Source: Lactobacillus laiwuensis
GTDB taxonomy: Bacteria; Bacillota; Bacilli; Lactobacillales; Lactobacillaceae
DNA length: 64,000 nt
Direction: 5' to 3'
Assembly (NCBI RefSeq): GCF_019972835.1
Contig: NZ_BPPB01000005.1
Coordinates: forward strand, 205,732-269,731
Under the pieces are notes generated by a model, which searched no databases, was not told the DNA's origin, and saw only the letters and a list, made by a program, of their open reading frames with translations. The position numbers were made by a program, and so were the translations under genes. Position 1 is the stretch's first letter, and every line of letters begins with the position of its first letter. This document shows positions 17,411 through 26,403 of this stretch, piece after piece.

Positions 17411-18142
17411 CTATAATTGATAGCGATAAAAATAATAGGGGATATTCCAACTTTGCGAATCAGCTGCAACTAAATCATCATTCATTAAGTATTTAGGCAA
17501 TAATGCAATTGCCTGGCCTTTTTTGACTAGCTCTAAAATCATTTCCAGTGAATCAATTTCAGTGACACTGTTTTTATTCTGCGTTAATTTGAGAGTCAAG
17601 TTACGAAACGGACAATTTATGTCTGCGTTTATGGCAACCGGTACTCTTTTATTTTCCTGCTTTTTGCCTTTTAAAAAACAAGCTTGTAAATGACTTTTCT
17701 TGATTAACGAATATTGGGGTAAAGTGATCGGGGTAAAGGCCCAGACCATGTCATAGGGATGCTTAGTCAATAATTCTTGAATTTCATTAGTACTTTTAAT
17801 GATGACTTCATATTGATCAAGTGCAAACTGTTTCTTTTGGGTAATAACATAGCCAAAAAGCAACTCAGAGATTAAAACTTTTGGTTTGTTACTGGTTAAA
17901 TCGTCTTTTAAGTTTTGATAGTTTTGTAGTGCCTTAGTCGCAAAATGATACATTTTTTGCCCATTTTTAGTTGGTTTGACCCCTAAATTAGAACGCACAA
18001 AAAGTGGTGCTTTCAGTTCTCGCTCCAATGCTTTGAGCCTGGCCGTAATATTGGATTGAGTGTAGCCCAATTTCAATGCCGCTTTATTCAGTGATCTAGT
18101 TTCATAAATTGTTTGGTAAATATATAAATCGTTAAAATTCAT
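17411..18142 (-). CDS. LysR-family transcription regulator (short form)
   Basis: The 243-residue protein starts MNFNDLYIYQTIYETRSLNKAALKLGYTQSNITARLKALE, shown here as its span residues 1-40, a typical LysR winged HTH. The effector domain is about 50 residues shorter than the usual 290-300 residue family length. The ATG at 18142 has GGAG at good spacing; the open frame extends five codons further. It is divergent from gap with a 15-base inverted repeat between them, so it probably controls that gene and itself. Confidence 0.85.
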   Translation of the reverse strand: MNFNDLYIYQTIYETRSLNKAALKLGYTQSNITARLKALERELKAPLFVRSNLGVKPTKNGQKMYHFATKALQNYQNLKDDLTSNKPKVLISELLFGYVITQKKQFALDQYEVIIKSTNEIQELLTKHPYDMVWAFTPITLPQYSLIKKSHLQACFLKGKKQENKRVPVAINADINCPFRNLTLKLTQNKNSVTEIDSLEMILELVKKGQAIALLPKYLMNDDLVAADSQSWNIPYYFYRYQL

Positions 18143-18176
18143 AATACTCCATATCATTAAAAGTGATAACCCTATT

Positions 18177-18191
18177 ATAATCTCGGATTAT
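18177..18191. promoter_or_regulatory. Candidate LysR operator between lysR and gap
   Basis: ATAATC-TCG-GATTAT is a perfect inverted repeat of LysR-box size in the divergent promoter region. Confidence 0.5.
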
Positions 18192-18246
18192 GCAAGGTGA
18201 ATTAATTTTAATATACTAATTTCGTAATCTAAAGGGGGAACTTATT

Positions 18247-19266
18247 ATGACTACAAAAATTGGTATTAATGGTTTTGGTCGCATTGGTCGGCTCGCTTTA
18301 CGGCGAATTTATGAAGTGGCCAGTAACGACATTGAAATTGTCGCAATCAACGACTTAACCTCACCAGCTATGTTAGCACATTTATTAAAATATGATACTG
18401 CGCATGGTCAATTTAATCATGAAGTAACTGCTACAACTAATAGTATTGTAATTGATGGTAAAAATATTCCGGTTTATGCGGAAAAAGATGCTAGTCAAAT
18501 TCCGTGGGTTAAAAACGACGGGGTTAAAATAGTACTTGAATGTACCGGATTTTACACTTCAACTGCAAAATCACAGGCTCACCTTGATGCCGGTGTTAAA
18601 AGAGTTTTAATTTCTGCTCCTGCAGGCAATATGAAGACAATTGTCTACAGTGTAAATGATGATCAATTAACTGACTCTGATCAAATTATTTCCGCAGGCT
18701 CATGTACCACCAATTGCTTGGCACCACTAGCTCAGGCAATGAACGATGAATTTGGCATTCAGGTGGGAATTATGTCTACAACGCATGCCTACACAGCTTC
18801 ACAGATGTTACAGGATGGCCCTGATCGTGGTGGCAACGTCCGTAATGCTCGTGCCGCTGTCGCTAATGTTATTCCGCATTCAACTGGAGCAGCAAAAGCT
18901 ATTGGACTAGTTATACCCGAATTGGATGGCAAACTTACGGGTATTGCACAAAGAGTTCCGGTTATTTCTGGTTCTATTACTGAACTAGCCGCTATTTTGG
19001 GAGAGAAAGTTACGGCTGAAGAATTTAACGCTAGAATTAAAAAGCATACCGAAGGCAATGCTTCTTTTGGCTATAATGACGACCAAATTGTCTCATCAGA
19101 TATTATTGGCACTGAATTTGGTTCGGTATTTGATCCAACTCTGACTCAGGTTGAAACTGGTGACAATGGTGCACAATTAGTTAAAGGCTACGCCTGGTAT
19201 GATAATGAGTCCGGCTTTGTAGCCCAAATGATTAGAACACTCCAAAAGATTGCCCAACTTGATTAA
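18247..19266 (+). CDS. gap: Glyceraldehyde-3-phosphate dehydrogenase
   Basis: The 339-residue enzyme oxidises glyceraldehyde 3-phosphate to 1,3-bisphosphoglycerate. It shows [37 protein letters not shown], the catalytic Cys in [12 protein letters not shown] and WYDNESGF. The Asp of AINDLT fits NAD specificity. It is monocistronic and next to a LysR gene, not in the usual cggR-gap-pgk-tpi cluster, so it may be a second, specially regulated copy. I cannot see whether another gap gene exists. Confidence 0.93.
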   Translation: MTTKIGINGFGRIGRLALRRIYEVASNDIEIVAINDLTSPAMLAHLLKYDTAHGQFNHEVTATTNSIVIDGKNIPVYAEKDASQIPWVKNDGVKIVLECTGFYTSTAKSQAHLDAGVKRVLISAPAGNMKTIVYSVNDDQLTDSDQIISAGSCTTNCLAPLAQAMNDEFGIQVGIMSTTHAYTASQMLQDGPDRGGNVRNARAAVANVIPHSTGAAKAIGLVIPELDGKLTGIAQRVPVISGSITELAAILGEKVTAEEFNARIKKHTEGNASFGYNDDQIVSSDIIGTEFGSVFDPTLTQVETGDNGAQLVKGYAWYDNESGFVAQMIRTLQKIAQLD

Positions 19267-19320
19267 TTTCAAAATTTTACTGCTATTTTAATAAATTAAA
19301 AACTGTATATCATCAATAAA

Positions 19321-19352
19321 AAAATGGTTCTGCCAAGTGCAGAATCATTTTT
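19321..19352. terminator. Bidirectional terminator between gap and thiE
   Basis: An 11-position stem (19323-19333 / 19339-19349, one mismatch) with flanking A and T runs separates convergent genes. Confidence 0.8.
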
Positions 19353-19368
19353 ATTTCTTTAAAATATG

Positions 19369-20031
19369 CTAGTCATTTTTTATCCATGGCGCTGTGAGCA
19401 TTTGACTGACAGTCTGCTTAATATCTTTACTTTGAGCAATCATTGAGATTACTGCAGCACCAGCTGTCTTAGTTTTAGCGATTGCCTTTAAATCGTTAAC
19501 AGTTATCCCGCCAATAGCAACAATTGGCCGAGTGCTGCTTTTGACTAGTTGGCTTAAGCCGGCAATACCAATTTCGGGGTCGGCATCACTTTTAGATTGG
19601 GTGGCATAAATTGGACCACTGCCATAATAATCAATTCCGCTAATTTTATTGGCTTGTTCAACTTGCGTTAAATTCGAACAGGAATAGCCGATAATCATTT
19701 GCTCGCCAACTTCTTTAATGACCTGTCTGATTTCTTCATCACTTTGACCAACATGGACACCTTCGGCATGAACTTGTTGTGCGAGCTGAACATCATCGTC
19801 AATGAAGAAAGGCACGTGATACGTTTGACACAATTGATGCAGCTTTTGTGCCATGGGGAGTCTCTCAGCTTCACTTAAAGTTGAATTAGGTCCCTTGTCT
19901 CGAAATTGAAAAGCAGTAATACCTGCAGCAAGTGCTTCTGCGACTATGCCCGGTAATGTTTTACCTTCTGGAACGTCTTGACTGCCACAAATAAAGTAAG
20001 CATGTAAAAAATCAGTGTTAAAGTCTTTCAT
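19369..20031 (-). CDS. thiE: Thiamine-phosphate synthase
   Basis: ThiE condenses HMP pyrophosphate and thiazole phosphate to thiamine monophosphate. The 220-residue TIM-barrel protein has QFRDKG, FIDDDVQLA, GYSCSNL, DYYGSGPIYATQSK and AIGGI, all family motifs. It is the last gene of the thiMDE salvage operon, 13 bases after thiD. No thiC, thiG or thiF is present here, which fits salvage rather than de novo synthesis. Confidence 0.93.
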   Translation of the reverse strand: MKDFNTDFLHAYFICGSQDVPEGKTLPGIVAEALAAGITAFQFRDKGPNSTLSEAERLPMAQKLHQLCQTYHVPFFIDDDVQLAQQVHAEGVHVGQSDEEIRQVIKEVGEQMIIGYSCSNLTQVEQANKISGIDYYGSGPIYATQSKSDADPEIGIAGLSQLVKSSTRPIVAIGGITVNDLKAIAKTKTAGAAVISMIAQSKDIKQTVSQMLTAPWIKND

Positions 20032-20044
20032 TATTTCTCCTAAA

Positions 20045-20851
20045 TTACTGAGCCCAATGATTTAAAGGGCCGTGACCATGACCAACTTGAATAGTTTCTT
20101 TAATAGTTTTGGTAACGTACTTTTTAGCAATTTTAATTGCCACAGGTAAACTTTGACCTAAAGCCAGCTGAGCCGTAATTGCTGCAGCTAACGTGTCACC
20201 GGTGCCATGGGTGCGCTCGGTATGTATCCTGGAACTGCTGACCCAAAGATCAGAACCATCAGCAAATAAAGCATAATCTTTTACTTCTGCGCTACTTGCA
20301 TGACCGCCTTTAATTAGCACATTTTTAACTCCCATATCTTGTAATTTATGAGCTAATTCTGGATATTGGCCTTGATCTTGTACCTTGATGCCAGTTAAAG
20401 TCTCCGCTTCTGGCAAGTTGGGTGTTATTAGATCGGCTAAAGGCAGCAATTCGTTTTTAACGGTAGCGACAGCATCTTGACTTAATAATGGTGCGCCCCC
20501 CTTAGCAATCATCACTGGATCTATGGTAATAGGACCAAAGTCATACTTTTGCAAATTAAGTGCAACTTGGTGAACGTGATCTGCATCGCCCAACATTCCT
20601 GTTTTACAAGCACGGATGTGGAAATCTTCTGCCAAAGAGGCGAATTGGGCATCGATCATTTCTAAAGGCAGTAAAAAAGATTTCTGGACGCCCAAAGTGT
20701 TTTGTGCTGTCACTGCTACTACAACAGCTGTACCAAATACTTTTTGCATTTGAAAAGTTTTTAAGTCAGCCATGATTCCAGCACCACCTCCTGAATCAGT
20801 GCCGGCAATAGTTAAAACTTGGGGAAAAGAATTAATTTTTTCTGTCATCAT
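20045..20851 (-). CDS. thiD: Hydroxymethylpyrimidine (phosphate) kinase
   Basis: ThiD phosphorylates HMP twice to the pyrophosphate used by ThiE. The 268-residue ribokinase-fold protein has TIAGTDSGGGAGIMADLKTFQ around residues 14-34 (family signature), IDPVMIAKGG and the catalytic anion-hole HGTGDTLAAA. It lies between thiM and thiE. Two adjacent ATG codons fit the AAGGA ribosome site; the first is used. Confidence 0.93.
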   Translation of the reverse strand: MMTEKINSFPQVLTIAGTDSGGGAGIMADLKTFQMQKVFGTAVVVAVTAQNTLGVQKSFLLPLEMIDAQFASLAEDFHIRACKTGMLGDADHVHQVALNLQKYDFGPITIDPVMIAKGGAPLLSQDAVATVKNELLPLADLITPNLPEAETLTGIKVQDQGQYPELAHKLQDMGVKNVLIKGGHASSAEVKDYALFADGSDLWVSSSRIHTERTHGTGDTLAAAITAQLALGQSLPVAIKIAKKYVTKTIKETIQVGHGHGPLNHWAQ

Positions 20852-20859
20852 AAAGTTCC

Positions 20860-21648
20860 TTAATCAAAATCAGCAATTTGTTCAATATCTGCAACTTTTA
20901 CTTTATACAGATAATCCATGAGATACATGCCAAAAGTAGCGGGCCCGACATTGGGATGATCTTTAACTACTAATTGACCAGCGCAACTGAAAACTAAAGC
21001 ACCTATTTGAGCTGCTTCAAAAGGATCGTCAGCAACAGCTGTAAAAGCTGTGACAATACTGGTTAACATATCTCCTGAGCCGACATGAGTTTTAAAAAGG
21101 GGTGAGCCGTTATGGATATGGGCTATTCTTTTACCGTCGCTTATTGTGTCTATAGGCCCGCTCGCAATGACTGTGCAACGATATTTTTGAGCAGTTTTTG
21201 CAGTAATTTCATCAATATCGCCAGAACCGGAGCCTGCATCAATCCCCTTTGAGCTCCAATCAAAGCCACCTAAGGCAGCTATCTCACCAATATTGCCCCG
21301 AATAATACTAGTATGAAAATCCCATAAAAGTTTATCTGTGATTTTATAACGGTACTCCACGGCGCCAACGGCAACGGGATCAAATACTATGGGTTTATTA
21401 TATTGGCGCGCTAAATCTTCCACTTTTTTAATGTGGTTAATTTGCTCTTTAGTTAAGCAACCAATATTAACTGCCACGGCGGAAGCCATCCGCACTATTT
21501 CTTCGGCTTCAGCAACTTCATTGCTCATAATTGGTGAAGCACCAATAGCATTAACAGCATTGGCCACATCTTGAACTGTTACAAAATTAGCAATGTTGAA
21601 AATAACCGGGTTTTCTGCTCGCAATTTGTCTAATAATTCTAACTGCAT
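20860..21648 (-). CDS. thiM: Hydroxyethylthiazole kinase
   Basis: ThiM phosphorylates salvaged hydroxyethylthiazole. The 262-residue protein has NIANFVTVQDVANA, GASPIMS, FDPVAVGA and a GSGDMLTSIV catalytic segment. It is the first gene after the TPP riboswitch and is followed by thiD after eight bases. Confidence 0.93.
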   Translation of the reverse strand: MQLELLDKLRAENPVIFNIANFVTVQDVANAVNAIGASPIMSNEVAEAEEIVRMASAVAVNIGCLTKEQINHIKKVEDLARQYNKPIVFDPVAVGAVEYRYKITDKLLWDFHTSIIRGNIGEIAALGGFDWSSKGIDAGSGSGDIDEITAKTAQKYRCTVIASGPIDTISDGKRIAHIHNGSPLFKTHVGSGDMLTSIVTAFTAVADDPFEAAQIGALVFSCAGQLVVKDHPNVGPATFGMYLMDYLYKVKVADIEQIADFD

Positions 21649-21689
21649 TTTATTACTCCTAATTTAATATCCTTAAAATTTTTGACTAA

Positions 21690-21722
21690 TAAAAAAACTT
21701 TGGCATATGGAAATGCCAAAGC
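21690..21722 (-). terminator. Terminator of the TPP riboswitch expression platform
   Basis: A perfect 9-pair stem (CTTTGGCAT 21698-21706 / ATGCCAAAG 21713-21721) followed on the minus strand by a long T run lies between the aptamer and thiM. This layout indicates control by premature termination. Confidence 0.85.
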
Positions 21723-21729
21723 TAAAGCA

Positions 21730-21818
21730 GTTTTGACACGTTCCTACGCAAGTACTAACTTACAGGTTCAAAGGGTCTGAAAAATTTTCATCTCAGCCAA
21801 AAAGGCACCCCTCGTGTT
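21730..21818 (-). promoter_or_regulatory. TPP riboswitch (THI element)
   Basis: Read on the minus strand it contains GAGGGGTGCC, GGCTGAGATGA, ACCCTTTGAACCTG and GCGTAGGAACG, the conserved blocks of the thiamine pyrophosphate aptamer in the right order. TPP binding should favour the downstream terminator and shut off thiMDE. Confidence 0.95.
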
Positions 21819-22021
21819 ATCGCTTACAATTATAGCGTATTTTATTGCTTATTACAACGTTAGATTGATAAAGACGCTATTTATTATAAGCTATAAGTGT
21901 TAGTATTTTAACTAATATTAAAAATGTGCTAAAAAGCAAAAAAGGATAGTGATTATAGTTAATTTTGAATAAAGTGTAGTTAGTAATAATTAACAGTTAT
22001 TTAATTTGGAGGAAAGTAAAT

Positions 22022-22681
22022 ATGAAATTCACGGATGAGCTGCACGAAGCAGGAACGGCATTGTGGCATGAAAGTATGGTGCATCCATTTATTAAGGAAT
22101 TGCAAAGTGGCGAACTCCCAATTGCAACTTTTAAATTTTATCTGTTGCAGGATCGCTATTATTTAAGAGAATTTAGCAAGTTGCATGAATTAATTGCGGC
22201 AAAAACGGATAATCAGGAAGTAAAGGAATTTTTACTGGCAGGGGCACAAGACTTGAAAGACGTTGAAATATCAGTGCGAGGCCATTTTTTTGAAGAATTA
22301 AAAATAACTGCGACTGAAATTTCTGCAACTCCAGTGGCTCCAACAGCTTATAACTACGTTAACCATATGCATATGACATTAAATCGATCTGGTGTTAAAC
22401 CAGCGGTTGCAGCACTTTTACCATGTTACTGGCTCTATCAGGAAATTGGCCAAAAAATGGCAGAAAAGGGCTCACCGGTTTCTTATTATCAGGAATGGAT
22501 TGATACTTATGATGGCGAATGGTATGGCGCCAACGTAGCAAAAATGCTGCATTTAACCAACTCTTTGGCTGAAAGTGCCACTAATGAAGAACTTGAGCAA
22601 ATGCAAACTGCGTTTGTGCGCAGCAGCTATTATGAATTGCAGTTTTGGCAGATGGCTTATGAAAAGCAAGATTGGAAGTAA
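22022..22681 (+). CDS. tenA: TenA-family thiaminase II / aminopyrimidine hydrolase
   Basis: TenA hydrolyses aminopyrimidine breakdown products of thiamine to HMP for salvage. The 219-residue all-helical protein has LWHESMVHPFI, FKFYLLQDRYYL, the catalytic Cys in LLPCYWLYQEIG and a C-terminal YELQFWQMAY with the conserved Glu. GGAGG precedes the ATG. It is divergent from the thiMDE leader and has no riboswitch of its own that I can see in the 200 bases before it. Confidence 0.92.
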   Translation: MKFTDELHEAGTALWHESMVHPFIKELQSGELPIATFKFYLLQDRYYLREFSKLHELIAAKTDNQEVKEFLLAGAQDLKDVEISVRGHFFEELKITATEISATPVAPTAYNYVNHMHMTLNRSGVKPAVAALLPCYWLYQEIGQKMAEKGSPVSYYQEWIDTYDGEWYGANVAKMLHLTNSLAESATNEELEQMQTAFVRSSYYELQFWQMAYEKQDWK

Positions 22682-23161
22682 CTTCTGTAAAAACCGTTTT
22701 TATTTTATTCTTACTTGTCTTTAGTCAATTTCATAATAAAATTTTGATATTGGACAATGTAATTATTGTTCAAAGTCCCAGGAAAGTGTGCAACTTGGGG
22801 AAAGCAAGATGTACTTATTTTGTAATAATGTAGATTTACGTAATATTATTATATTAATTATTATTTAAGAATTTATAAAGTGTGGGCTTCTGGTGGCAGC
22901 ATATATTATGAACTAAAAGCAACTGATCCTAACCCAGTATTTCTAGTCTGTAATTAGTCTGGAAAGCTAACAATGCACTACTATGCTGGCGGAAGCAAAA
23001 AAGCAAGAACCGTCAGTTATAGAGTTGGCGGTATAGGCCGATGCCAAACTTAGCCGCAATATTCTTATTCTTGCATTCGTAGATGACATGGCTATGCCAC
23101 TTTAAGCGGCAAAAGTGATGGCTTCATAGGAGATATAATGTTTCCGAGCACCGCCTTTTAA
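22682..23161 (+). other. Intergenic stretch with decayed coding scraps
   Basis: No intact gene is visible. One frame near 22885-22958 reads WASGGSIYYELKATDPNP and then stops, and 22992-23040 and beyond hold other short open pieces separated by stops. This looks like degraded accessory DNA. At 23138-23161 a seven-codon frame (MFPSTAF) with an AGGAG ribosome site ends directly against the next gene's ATG. Confidence 0.45.
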
Positions 23162-23593
23162 ATGAGAATAATAAAAATGAATGATGAACAATTTTTTAAA
23201 TTAAGAAAGATACTAGATTTTTTTAAAAAACAAGCTCCGACAGCTATTATCGAAGAGAATGTAAATAGCGTTGAAAATTTTAAGGCAGAATCTGTTGATG
23301 AGTATAATAGGGCAAAAAGTTATCTTGGCGAAAATAATAGTTCGTTTAAATCTTTTCATGTAAGTGTGGATTCCGCAAAAGATTTCTTGCGTTTATTGAA
23401 TTTGCTGGGTGCAATACATGCCAATTTTAATATACGTTCAAAGCCTTTTATAATAGAAGGAGAAGAAAGCAGCAAGGCGCTAAAAAAGGAGAACGACTAT
23501 TATAACCATTGGATGGAGTGTTTTTCAAACTATGAATTTATGATAGTTGATTTTGATGAAACTGCTTTAGACCAAGATCAACATTACGGTTAA
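23162..23593 (+). CDS. Hypothetical protein
   Basis: The 143-residue protein is soluble and acidic, without signal peptide or membrane segment. The family is not recognised; its size and location among decayed accessory genes would fit an immunity-type or orphan accessory protein, but there is no direct evidence. No ribosome site of its own is visible. Translation may be coupled to the mini-frame ending at 23161, or start at the second Met (23177). Confidence 0.5.
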   Translation: MRIIKMNDEQFFKLRKILDFFKKQAPTAIIEENVNSVENFKAESVDEYNRAKSYLGENNSSFKSFHVSVDSAKDFLRLLNLLGAIHANFNIRSKPFIIEGEESSKALKKENDYYNHWMECFSNYEFMIVDFDETALDQDQHYG

Positions 23594-23608
23594 TTTCATT
23601 AATTCATC

Positions 23609-23681
23609 AAAAAGGCAGTAACTGATATGACCCCAAATTTGTCCTAAATTTTGGGTTCATATAGCTTAAGCTGCCTTTTTT
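23609..23681. repeat. Nested palindrome with IS-end-like core; probable terminator
   Basis: The outer stem AAAAAGGCAG / CTGCCTTTTT (23609-23618 / 23671-23680) encloses a near-perfect inner palindrome (23625-23662) made of ATATGACCCCAAATTT and its inverse. The right half resembles the IS3-type end at 13959-13978 (17 of 20 bases). It may be a bidirectional terminator derived from fused IS ends. Confidence 0.6.
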
Positions 23682-23733
23682 AGTTCAGTTATTTCGCATT
23701 GTTGAAATCATTATATTAAAAGCTAGTATGCTA

Positions 23734-24078
23734 TTATTCATCAATTTTTTTAATATAAATTAATTTTGCTTTTCTTAATATGCCACGATCTTTAAATAGA
23801 AAGCTATAATATCTATTATTAATTTTTCCGACATAATAAAGCGTATCATAAGATCCTTGATTATCAGTAGTTATTTTAACAGAAGCAATTTTTTTATTAT
23901 GTAAGCATTTATATGTGTCTAAGTTATATGAATATTTTCTTTTGCCAGCACTAAAATAAACGGCTTTTTCTAAAGAATTAATTCTATAATAATGTATAAA
24001 GCTTATTCCAATGCTGATAAAGAGAAATGTTAAAATAAATACAGTTATAGTTTTTGTTATTTTTTCATTTTTGCTCAT
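23734..24078 (-). CDS. Small membrane-anchored protein of unknown function
   Basis: The 114-residue protein has one membrane segment at residues 11-29 (TVFILTFLFISIGISFIHY) with the C-terminal 80 residues probably outside. No lipobox or sortase motif is present, and no strong ribosome site is visible. It is in a region of gene decay and the family is not recognised. Confidence 0.45.
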   Translation of the reverse strand: MSKNEKITKTITVFILTFLFISIGISFIHYYRINSLEKAVYFSAGKRKYSYNLDTYKCLHNKKIASVKITTDNQGSYDTLYYVGKINNRYYSFLFKDRGILRKAKLIYIKKIDE

Positions 24079-24108
24079 TTTTAATATGTTAGGAAGAGAG
24101 AAAAAACT

Positions 24109-24549
24109 ATGAAAACAGAATTTAAAAAATATAAACAGTCTTCTTTATTAATAGTAGCCTTAATTATATCACTTTTGGGGTTTTAAGAATTAATATCGTT
24201 TTTGCATCAAATGATAATATGCCTGAGATGAATAATACATCTGCAGAGCCTTTTGAGCTTGTCGCAACATATAAAAAATATAGCAACAATTGACAACACA
24301 GTGGTTATTGAAGTCAAAGGTGACGATGTAACTCTCATTAAAATATATGGAAAATAAAGATATTCCTGAATTAGCCTACAACAAAAAAATCATTCCTTTT
24401 GTAAATAATCAAATTCGAAAATTGCAATTTTGACCACTACACCCCAATTCAGCAATTTACAGCCTGCCAAAACTATTGGTAAAGATTGGAACGATGTGTT
24501 AGTTAATAGTAAAAAACAAGAAAATTCTACTAAGCGGAGATACAATTAA
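24109..24549 (+). pseudogene. Frameshifted secreted-protein gene
   Basis: A good AGGAAGAGAG ribosome site precedes MKTEFKKYKQSSLLIVALII, a signal-peptide start, but the frame stops after 25 codons. Homologous-looking coding continues in other frames: INIVFASNDNMPEMNNTSAE, NIATIDNTVVIEVKGDDVTL, ENKDIPELAYNKKIIPFVNN and DWNDVLVNSKKQENSTKRRY. At least four frameshifts are needed to read through, so the gene is dead. Family not recognised. Confidence 0.6.
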
Positions 24550-24651
24550 ATAAAGACAAAACAGATAGTGTTGTGATTTCCAATAAGCAGGTAATACAAT
24601 CCACAGGTATAGAACTTGAATAGCACTACTTTAAAATCTAATATCGCTTTT

Positions 24652-24691
24652 TACCATATATCACTATAAAAGTGATTAAATATGGTATAAT
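24652..24691 (+). promoter_or_regulatory. Promoter and palindromic operator of the Fic toxin-antitoxin unit
   Basis: TACCATAT...ATCACT (24652-24665) and AGTGAT...ATATGGTA (24671-24687) form an interrupted inverted repeat that overlaps a perfect -10 box TATAAT (24686-24691). This is the expected place for autorepression by the HTH antitoxin. Confidence 0.6.
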
Positions 24692-24718
24692 ATAAGTAAA
24701 GATATTGGAGGTTTTAAA

Positions 24719-25141
24719 ATGAGTGCAACAATCGTTAAACTACTCAAAAGCAAAAATATAAGCGTCGCTAAAGTCGCTGAGGCCAGCAACGTCCCACTTA
24801 GTACTTTAAGAAACTCAATTGTTAAACCAATTGAGACCTGGTCAATTAGGGTCCTTAATGCCTTTGCAATCGCACTTAAAGAGAAGCCAGGAGATTTACT
24901 CAATATGCTAGAAACACAACCATATATTTTAGATATAAACGATGAAACGCAGACTATCCAAGGCGTTTTCATTGCTAATAAAGAAATTTACCAACAAATT
25001 AGAACTGTCGTGGAAGTCAACCACCTGGAAGGGTGGAATCCTACAGAATCAGATATCCAGGAATTGCTTGATGAAGCTATCCAGCCTGATCCAGTAGTAG
25101 CTGAGCGCTTTGAAGAAATTTGGGGCAAGGATAATGAGTGA
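24719..25141 (+). CDS. HTH-type antitoxin partner of Fic
   Basis: The 140-residue protein has an N-terminal helix-turn-helix (IVKLLKSKNISVAKVAEASNVPLSTLRN within residues 5-32) of the XRE type and an acidic C-terminal half. GGAGG precedes its ATG. It overlaps the fic gene by eight bases, which is typical of antitoxin-toxin pairs. I found no SxxxE(G/N) inhibitory motif as in VbhA-type Fic antitoxins, so neutralisation may work differently. Function is inferred from gene order and the HTH. Confidence 0.75.
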   Translation: MSATIVKLLKSKNISVAKVAEASNVPLSTLRNSIVKPIETWSIRVLNAFAIALKEKPGDLLNMLETQPYILDINDETQTIQGVFIANKEIYQQIRTVVEVNHLEGWNPTESDIQELLDEAIQPDPVVAERFEEIWGKDNE

Positions 25142-25820
25142 TTGGATTAGTGAAACCTTGTATTCAAATGGCGTCCTAAAAAATAAGCTCCATATCCATG
25201 ACCCAAAGGAGTTAGAGAAAAAGGAATATGAGCTATCCGCTCGGAATGCTTTGTTCTTGTTGCAAAAAAAGCCCCAAATAAACGATATCGAAGACCTTAA
25301 GAAGGTACACCAATTCTTATTTGGTGAACTATACGATTGGGCCGGTAAATATCGCCCCGGCAATTTCAATAAAAACGGGTATGAGTTTTTTGATCATACC
25401 AGATTCGATTTTGCCGAAAAAGATATTAATAACATGCTGCACAAGCACCCCGCGAGAAAGCCTTTGGCTAACAAAGACTATGCTGAGCTGCTAGACGCAA
25501 TTAATTTCATGCACCCGTTTAGAGAGGGCAACGGCCGTAGTTGCAAAGTTTTTCTTTCTGCATACGCGGCTAATCATGGCCAAGTAATTGACTATCCGCG
25601 AAGAAACAAAGAGATGATTGAAGCGCAAAATGAAGCTAATGTTGACAAAATTGCTAAACTAATTAAAGTCGAAAACACACCCAGCCGCAATCGAGCGTTC
25701 CAAGTACTACAAAGTGCTGGAAAGACACTTAGCCAAGCTGAACTTGCCCAAAAATACGCTGAACAACAGGAAAAAGAGCAGCAGGGGCTTGATCGTGACG
25801 ATAGCCTTGGATTAGATTAG
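25134..25820 (+). CDS. Fic-domain AMP transferase, probable toxin
   Basis: The 228-residue protein carries the complete Fic motif HPFREGNGR (around residue 135) and the upstream substrate-flap region FDWAG/YRPGNF (ELYDWAGKYRPGNF). Fic enzymes transfer AMP, or other NMP groups, from a nucleotide to a protein target. The ATG at 25134 lies inside the end of the antitoxin gene (ATGAGTGA overlap). No N- or C-terminal SxxxE(G/N) self-inhibition motif is evident. The C-terminal 50 residues form a charged helix rich in Glu and Gln. Confidence 0.88.
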   Translation: MSDWISETLYSNGVLKNKLHIHDPKELEKKEYELSARNALFLLQKKPQINDIEDLKKVHQFLFGELYDWAGKYRPGNFNKNGYEFFDHTRFDFAEKDINNMLHKHPARKPLANKDYAELLDAINFMHPFREGNGRSCKVFLSAYAANHGQVIDYPRRNKEMIEAQNEANVDKIAKLIKVENTPSRNRAFQVLQSAGKTLSQAELAQKYAEQQEKEQQGLDRDDSLGLD

Positions 25821-25837
25821 AAAGCAGGATAAATCAA

Positions 25838-26343
25838 TTGAAGTATGAAGACAAGTTCAGACTAGCGCCTGAAGAAAATAGACGCTTTGCCAAAACTAAT
25901 TTAACCAAATTAGTCTTCACGAACTCACGCTTTGAAGGCCTGACTACCACTATGCCGCAGACCCAGACAATCATTGATGGGTCTGGGTGTTGATGGCATT
26001 CCAATCGATGATATTAATATTATCGTTCAACTTAAGCGCGGTTGGCAGTTTGCCATCAACGAAAAAATGCCCCTTGGACTTAAACTTCGAAAAGAAGCTT
26101 AATAAGATTGTTGCCCGCGATACGGCTGCCCTTCCAGGATATTTGCGTAATGGATCAGGCGGGGTGGAAACGTACCAAGGCGAGTTTGAACCGCCTATGA
26201 TTGAAGAGGGCCAGGAACAGAAATATTTAAAGCAGCTGCTAGCCAGTGATCGTACTGCCACCGATAAGGCACTGACCCTGATGTATCACAATATGCGCCA
26301 GCAAATTTTCTACGATGGTAACAAGCGAACTGCTCCAACCTGA
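25838..26343 (+). pseudogene. Second Fic-family gene, frameshifted and truncated
   Basis: From the TTG at 25838 the frame reads KYEDKFRLAPEENRRFAKTN and NSRFEGLTTTMPQTQTIIDG, then stops at 25995. Coding continues in another frame with GVDGIPIDDINIIVQLKRGW, and later in the same gene TALPGYLR-like sequence and MYHNMRQQIFYDGNKRTA, then ends. The NSRFEG segment resembles the N-terminal self-inhibition helix of class II Fic proteins, and IFYDGNKRTA is the Fic core, with Gln where the catalytic His is expected. One frameshift and loss of the C-terminus make it inactive. Confidence 0.7.
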
Positions 26344-26403
26344 TAGTTCTGCCAAAGATGAAAGACTTTAATTTTGTCTTGCTTAGACAATTTAGACATA
26401 AAA

